Part shown: piece by piece, positions 32,551-36,120 of the stretch
Layout of the letters: every line of letters starts with the position of its first letter
Numbering within the stretch: position 1 is the stretch's first letter
The notes under the pieces: generated by a model
What the model was told of the DNA's origin: nothing
Database searches by the model: none
The model's input: only the letters and a program-made list of their open reading frames with translations
Program-made: the position numbers and the translations under genes
Source of the DNA: Clostridiales bacterium
GTDB taxonomy: Bacteria > Bacillota > Clostridia > Peptostreptococcales > Anaerovoracaceae
DNA: 36,120 bases
Direction of reading: 5' to 3'
Assembly (NCBI GenBank): GCA_022775805.1
Contig: JALFKB010000076.1
Coordinates: 1 to 36,120, forward strand

Positions 32551-33303
32551 CTATTTGGAAATTTTTTCAACATTTTTTTCGTATATTTCCAGTATTTCAC
32601 GGCTGTAGCCACCATCTGAATTTCTCACAAAAAGGGTATCCGAAACATTCAGCTGGTGCCCTCCTCCCAGAACACAATGGATAAGTGCTATATTGGCAGA
32701 TGCCCCTTCAACAGGCGCCACAAGCCTCAAATCCTTCGGCTCCAGCCGGTGCTTTCTGCAGTAATAGAATATGTCCACCAGCCTTGACGGGCGATGAACA
32801 AGAAAGAAATGACCTCTTTCTTTCAGAAGCCTCTCGGCAGCAGAAATGAAATCTTCAATTCCGGCAGTTGTTTCCTGGCGGGCTATCATTCTGCTGCTTT
32901 CCCTGGTTATTCCGCAGCCCTTTTCAATATACGGAGGATTTGACAGTACAATATCTGCTGTTCCTTTAAGGCAGCTGTGCTCCGAAAGCAGATTATTAAC
33001 ATCGCAGCAGACGAACTCCATCCTGTCCTGCAGTCCGTTAATGATACAGGATCTTTCTGCAATATCAACGGCCTCCTGCTGAATGTCCACTCCTGTAATC
33101 CGGCAGCCGGGAATCTTGTGACTTAGAATGAAGGAAACTGCTCCGTTGCCAGTTCCCAGATCCACTGCAGTTGCAGCCTCCGGACAGAATCTCCAGGCAT
33201 AATCCGCAAGTATTACCGCATCCACTCCGAAACGAAAGCCCTCGTTTTTCTGTATGAGCCGAAGTCCTCCGAAGCCTATGTTGTCAACCCATTCACCATT
33301 CAT
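32551..33303 (-). CDS. TrmN6/YabB-type tRNA (adenine-N6) methyltransferase
   Basis: The 250-residue SAM-dependent methyltransferase shows motif I VDLGTGNGAVSFIL and catalytic motif NPPY in IVLSNPPYIEKG, as expected for N6-adenine methylation. The N-terminal QKNEGFRFGVDAVILADYA is the hallmark of the TrmN6 family, which modifies A37 of tRNA-Val(1). Gene order (ricT then yabB) matches B. subtilis. The start is 4 bases after the ricT stop with only a weak ribosome site, suggesting coupling. Exact target is inferred from the family. Confidence 0.88.
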   Translation of the reverse strand: MNGEWVDNIGFGGLRLIQKNEGFRFGVDAVILADYAWRFCPEAATAVDLGTGNGAVSFILSHKIPGCRITGVDIQQEAVDIAERSCIINGLQDRMEFVCCDVNNLLSEHSCLKGTADIVLSNPPYIEKGCGITRESSRMIARQETTAGIEDFISAAERLLKERGHFFLVHRPSRLVDIFYYCRKHRLEPKDLRLVAPVEGASANIALIHCVLGGGHQLNVSDTLFVRNSDGGYSREILEIYEKNVEKISK

Positions 33304-33307
33304 GCTC

Positions 33308-34258
33308 TTATTCTTTCATAAGTTTCTTTATTTCCTTCAGCTGCTCTTCATCCAGTCCGCTGAAATCGTCATCCTTCTGCTTCCTGCCGCCGTTTCCGCC
33401 GCCTTTGCTTCCCTTCTTGCCCAGTCTCTTAATCTCCTCTTTACCGTATGTATAGAATTCAGTGCTGAGCTTTTCTTCGTTGTCGTTGGACTTTGAAGCC
33501 TCTTCCACCACAAGGCGGGTCTTAATAAGGTTTTCCAGTATATTCACATCTGTAACCACTGCTACACCGTCAGGTGTCCTGATTCTCTCTCCGGTGTTCG
33601 GCATTCCCTTCTTTAATTCCGTGTATATTTCGTTTTCATACTTGAGGCAGCACATGAGTCTGCCGCAGATTCCCGAAATCTTCGTAGGATTCAGGGATAG
33701 ATTCTGCACCTTCGCCATCTTTATTGAAACAGGCTCAAAATCTCTCAGCCATGTGTTGCAGCAAAGGCCCCGTCCGCAGTTTCCAACGCCTCCGATCATC
33801 TTCGCTTCATCTCTTGCTCCTATCTGCCTCAGTTCTATTCTCATTCTGAAAACGGCAGCAAGATCCTTAACCAGTTCTCTGAAATCAACTCTTCCGTCTG
33901 CTGTGAAATAGAACACCACCTTGCTGTTGTCAAAGGTATATTCAACATCTATAAGCTTCATTTCCAGCTTGTGAGCATCGATTTTTTCCTGGCAGAGCCT
34001 TAATGCCTCTTCCTTCTTGGAAAGGTTCTCCTGATGTTTCTTGTAATCGTTTTCCGTTGCTACTCTTATAATGCTCTTTAATGGTGCAACCAGCTCAGAT
34101 TCATCCACCTGTTTCTCTCCCAGGCAAACAGTGCCGAACTCAAGCCCTCTTGCAGTTTCAACGATTACGTTGTCCCCGATTTCCACATGCATTTCTCCGG
34201 GTGAGAAGTAATACATTTTACCTGCATTTTTAAATTTAACACCAACAACACTTGTCAT
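33308..34258 (-). CDS. ricT: PSP1-domain protein RicT/YaaT
   Basis: A 316-residue cytosolic protein. The PSP1 domain covers about 60-150 and is followed by two Cys-rich motifs, GNCGRGLCCNTW and GICGRLMCCLKYE, that hold a [4Fe-4S] cluster in the B. subtilis RicA-RicF-RicT complex. That complex aids RNase Y mRNA maturation and stimulates phosphorelay, competence and biofilm functions. The last 40 residues are a Gly/Lys-rich then acidic tail. GGAGG lies inside the end of holB and the ATG overlaps the holB stop by one base (TAATG). Confidence 0.92.
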   Translation of the reverse strand: MTSVVGVKFKNAGKMYYFSPGEMHVEIGDNVIVETARGLEFGTVCLGEKQVDESELVAPLKSIIRVATENDYKKHQENLSKKEEALRLCQEKIDAHKLEMKLIDVEYTFDNSKVVFYFTADGRVDFRELVKDLAAVFRMRIELRQIGARDEAKMIGGVGNCGRGLCCNTWLRDFEPVSIKMAKVQNLSLNPTKISGICGRLMCCLKYENEIYTELKKGMPNTGERIRTPDGVAVVTDVNILENLIKTRLVVEEASKSNDNEEKLSTEFYTYGKEEIKRLGKKGSKGGGNGGRKQKDDDFSGLDEEQLKEIKKLMKE

Positions 34259-34259
34259 A

Positions 34260-35087
34260 TTATATTATTCCTCCGTTAATCTGCTTGTTAGTTCCCATTA
34301 ATACGAGCTTTTTAAGGGAATATGATGTTGACATACCCCTTCTAATCTGCAGTCTCGCATCCTCAATGGCATGAATAAAATTGTAGATATCGTCAAAAGA
34401 ATACATGTGCATAAGCTTGTTCCTGTCATTCATGAGATTTCTGCAGGAAAGCTCCATTGAATCGAGAAGGATTTCCGCCTTCTCCCTGTCTCTCAAACAA
34501 CTTTTAAGCTCTTTGCATATCCTGTAAAAAGGCTCTCTGTTCATGCACATGCCGACTATTTTCTCTGCTCTCTCGGAATCGGCGGGCAGTTCATCTCCCT
34601 CTATTCTGAACTTGACACAGCGGCTCAGAATCGTCTGTGTCAGGTTTTCCATGTTTTCTGACAGAAGTATCAGAAGTGACTGTCCCGGCGGCTCCTCCAG
34701 GGTTTTAAGCAGTCTGTTCTGTGCTCTGTCGGTCATGGTGTCGCAGTCCTTGATTATAACGACATTCGTCTCACCCAGTGGCTTCACATTCAGCTTTTCC
34801 TGGATCAGAGTTACAGCCGCGTCCTTTACCGACCGCCCATCCTTCTCTGTAAGGAACACATCCTCATGGTTATTGTGATCCACCTTGCTGCATATCTCAC
34901 ACTTTCCGCAGTTTTCTCCTCTGCCGTCAGGACAGAGAACACCCTTCACCAGACCCTTTGCAAAGGCAAGCTTATCAATATTGGAAGGCCCTTCAAAGAT
35001 ATAGGCATGTGAAATTCTGTTTTCGCTGACAGCCTTCTCAAGATGCTGCTGCAGTCTTGCATTCCTATCGCTGCATGGTAATTTCAT
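34260..35087 (-). CDS. holB: DNA polymerase III delta' subunit
   Basis: The 275-residue clamp-loader subunit of the AAA+ fold helps load the beta sliding clamp. The N-terminal SHAYIFEGPSNIDKLAFAKGL has a degenerate P-loop, as expected because delta' does not hydrolyse ATP. Four cysteines (CPDGRGENCGKCEIC) form the usual zinc module near residues 52-66. Sensor and arm motifs NRLLKTLEEPP and TILSRCVKFR follow. At 275 residues it is somewhat short against about 320. The ATG immediately follows the tmk stop codon with a GGAGAG site inside tmk. Confidence 0.9.
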   Translation of the reverse strand: MKLPCSDRNARLQQHLEKAVSENRISHAYIFEGPSNIDKLAFAKGLVKGVLCPDGRGENCGKCEICSKVDHNNHEDVFLTEKDGRSVKDAAVTLIQEKLNVKPLGETNVVIIKDCDTMTDRAQNRLLKTLEEPPGQSLLILLSENMENLTQTILSRCVKFRIEGDELPADSERAEKIVGMCMNREPFYRICKELKSCLRDREKAEILLDSMELSCRNLMNDRNKLMHMYSFDDIYNFIHAIEDARLQIRRGMSTSYSLKKLVLMGTNKQINGGII

Positions 35088-35708
35088 CTATCTCTCCAGT
35101 AATCCGGCAATTCTCTCGGAAATTATGCCGGAAATGTTTTCTATGGTATCGGCAGCGTCGATTCCTACGATCCTTTCAGGATACAGTTTTTCAAGCTGCA
35201 AATAACCCTCATAAACCTTTTTATGAAAATCACTTGACGCCAGTTCAATTCTGTCACGTTCTCTATTGCCGATTCTGCTGCTTCCAACCTGGGGATTAAC
35301 CTTCAATAGTATTGTCAAATCAGGCATGCAGTCACCAACTGCGAAGGCATTGATTGTTTTTACCGAATCGCCAAGCCCCCTGGCATATGCCTGATAAGCC
35401 ATGGAGGAATCTACAAATCTGTCGCAAATTACAACCTTACCCTCCTCCAGTGCCGGTCTGATTATCTGGGACACCAGCTGAGCTCTTGCAGCTGCATATA
35501 GAAGAGCCTCTGTCATATCATCCATCTCGCTGTTTGCCTTATCCAGAATTATGCTGCGTATCTTCTCGCTGATAGGGGTTCCACCCGGCTCTCTGGTAAG
35601 AATCACATCATATCCCCTTTCCTCAAGGAATTCCCTGAGGATCTGTATCTGTGTTGACTTTCCTGATCCGTCCCCTCCCTCAAATGAAATAAAATATCCT
35701 TCTCTCAT
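35088..35708 (-). CDS. tmk: Thymidylate kinase
   Basis: The 206-residue kinase phosphorylates dTMP to dTDP for dTTP supply. P-loop GGDGSGKSTQ at 11-20, the LTREPGGTPISE dTMP-site motif and DRFVDSSMAYQAYARG are all present. The ATG overlaps the stop of the preceding small gene in an ATGA and has only a weak ribosome site, indicating translational coupling. tmk-holB-ricT is a conserved replication/RNA-processing cluster. Confidence 0.96.
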   Translation of the reverse strand: MREGYFISFEGGDGSGKSTQIQILREFLEERGYDVILTREPGGTPISEKIRSIILDKANSEMDDMTEALLYAAARAQLVSQIIRPALEEGKVVICDRFVDSSMAYQAYARGLGDSVKTINAFAVGDCMPDLTILLKVNPQVGSSRIGNRERDRIELASSDFHKKVYEGYLQLEKLYPERIVGIDAADTIENISGIISERIAGLLER

Positions 35709-35902
35709 GGTTTTCTTTTTCTTCTGCGTCTTTTTCTTATGTATCTTCGTTTATTGTGTCGCCTGTTATCTAAAATTTCCTCTTCTTCATTTTCCCTTTT
35801 CAGCACTGCACATTCATCCATCAGCTTATCAACTATATACAGGATAAAGATTGCGAATGGCAGGATTAGAAGAACCAGAAAAACAAATTTCATAAAAGCC
35901 AT
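35705..35902 (-). CDS. Small basic single-pass membrane protein
   Basis: This 65-residue protein is not recognised. Residues 4-25 form a strong hydrophobic helix (MKFVFLVLLILPFAIFILYI), then an acidic stretch (about 35-43) and an extremely basic tail (final 20 residues, mostly Arg/Lys). It is probably real: GGAG lies 8 bases before the ATG, an extended -10 promoter is upstream, and the stop overlaps the tmk ATG. The basic tail could touch RNA, DNA or anionic lipid; that is a guess. Confidence 0.65.
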   Translation of the reverse strand: MAFMKFVFLVLLILPFAIFILYIVDKLMDECAVLKRENEEEEILDNRRHNKRRYIRKRRRRKRKP

Positions 35903-35937
35903 TGTCTATCTCCAATTACACAAATTCATACATAGAC

Positions 35938-35946
35938 AGTATATCA
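35938..35946 (-). promoter_or_regulatory. Extended -10 promoter of the small gene-tmk-holB operon
   Basis: Minus strand TGA-TATACT: TGA (35946-35944), TATACT (35943-35938), immediately after the T tract of the 5S rRNA terminator. No clear -35. Predicted +1 near 35931. Confidence 0.55.
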
Positions 35947-35974
35947 CAAAAAGAAGCGCCAGAGCGCTTCTTTT
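35946..35974 (-). terminator. Intrinsic terminator of the rRNA operon
   Basis: A perfect 11-bp stem (AAAAGAAGCGC / GCGCTTCTTTT) with a 4-base loop, T-rich on exit on the minus strand, 13 bases beyond the 5S gene. Confidence 0.9.
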
Positions 35975-35986
35975 GAAATAAAATAA

Positions 35987-36100
35987 GCGGCAACGTCTTG
36001 CTTTCCCAGGCGGTCGCCCACCAAGTATCATCAGCGCTAAGGAGCTTAACTTCTGTGTTCGGTATGGGAACAGGTGTGGCCTCCTCGCTATAGTCACCGC
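35987..36100 (-). rRNA. rrf: 5S ribosomal RNA
   Basis: Read on the minus strand, GCGGTGACTATAG at the 5' end pairs with GTTGCCGC at the 3' end to form helix I. The diagnostic segments CCACACCTGTTCCCAT, CCGAACACAGAAGTTAAG and GATGATACTTGG lie between. Length about 114 bases. The 23S gene is expected just beyond the right edge; bases 36101-36120 would be the 23S-5S spacer. Confidence 0.95.
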
Positions 36101-36120
36101 ATATTTCATGTTTAATGTGC

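Noticed and set aside
35906-36109. Open frame of 67 codons on the minus strand
   Set aside because: It crosses the 5S rRNA gene and its terminator.
1-36120. CRISPR array, prophage, insertion sequence, integron or attachment site
   Set aside because: No regularly spaced direct repeats, transposase, integrase or phage genes were seen; all genes are ordinary chromosomal families in compact operons.

Overview
The window reads as a chromosomal core-gene segment of a low-to-mid GC, anaerobic Firmicute of class Clostridia. Evidence: strong GGAGG-type ribosome sites, near-consensus sigma-A promoters, oxygen-sensitive class III ribonucleotide reductase (nrdD/nrdG), PSP1-family ricT next to holB and tmk, Gls24/Asp23 next to rpmB, and B. 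subtilis-like gene orders (rsmD-coaD-...-tmcAL-...-rpmF; tmk-holB-ricT-trmN6-...-abrB). I cannot name the genus. No phage, transposon, CRISPR array, tRNA or toxin-antitoxin locus is visible. Almost everything is on the minus strand; only asd and one lipoprotein gene are on the plus strand. No gap without a gene exceeds 190 bases.

Layout, in transcription order for the minus strand (right to left). A 5S rRNA with its terminator closes an rRNA operon lying mostly outside the window. It is followed by small basic membrane protein - tmk - holB - ricT - trmN6-like - small membrane protein - abrB-like - murA. A plus-strand lipoprotein gene faces murA; by eye alignment it encodes a catalytically dead relative of the PepD/M20 dipeptidases. 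A GNAT acetyltransferase diverges from it. Then come nrdD-nrdG behind a promoter with NrdR-box-like sites, rpmB, and a gls24-recG-rsmD unit that appears to start on a leaderless transcript. coaD, a coiled-coil protein, tmcAL, ackA and rpmF follow. asd (plus strand, perfect consensus promoter) converges on rpmF. On the other side are uppP-ftsK-rimO-pgsA-cinA and recA, the last with an SOS promoter. A terminator and overlapping promoter lead to rplU-rpmA-obgE-HD protein-two radical-SAM-linked genes, then comEA, mtaD, rpsT, deoD and the first codons of a probable DtxR-family regulator.

The genes mainly serve translation (S20, L21, L27, L28, L32, RimO, TmcAL, RsmD, TrmN6-like, Obg), DNA replication and repair (Tmk, HolB, RecA, RecG, FtsK, NrdDG), envelope synthesis (MurA, UppP, PgsA), and purine/amino-acid/acetate metabolism (DeoD, MtaD, Asd, AckA).

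The most unusual points are: (1) the lipoprotein pseudoenzyme of the PepD fold; (2) a TGN-extended -10 promoter whose predicted +1 is the A of the gls24 start codon; (3) L27 made without the N-terminal extension usual in Firmicutes, together with absence of the Prp protease gene from its usual place; (4) L21 carrying an Ala/Pro/Glu linker and a C-terminal HeH/SAP-like domain; (5) a recA promoter framed by LexA-like boxes plus a second upstream promoter; and (6) terminator-like hairpins directly ahead of obgE, tmcAL and murA, the first two with no Shine-Dalgarno sequence.
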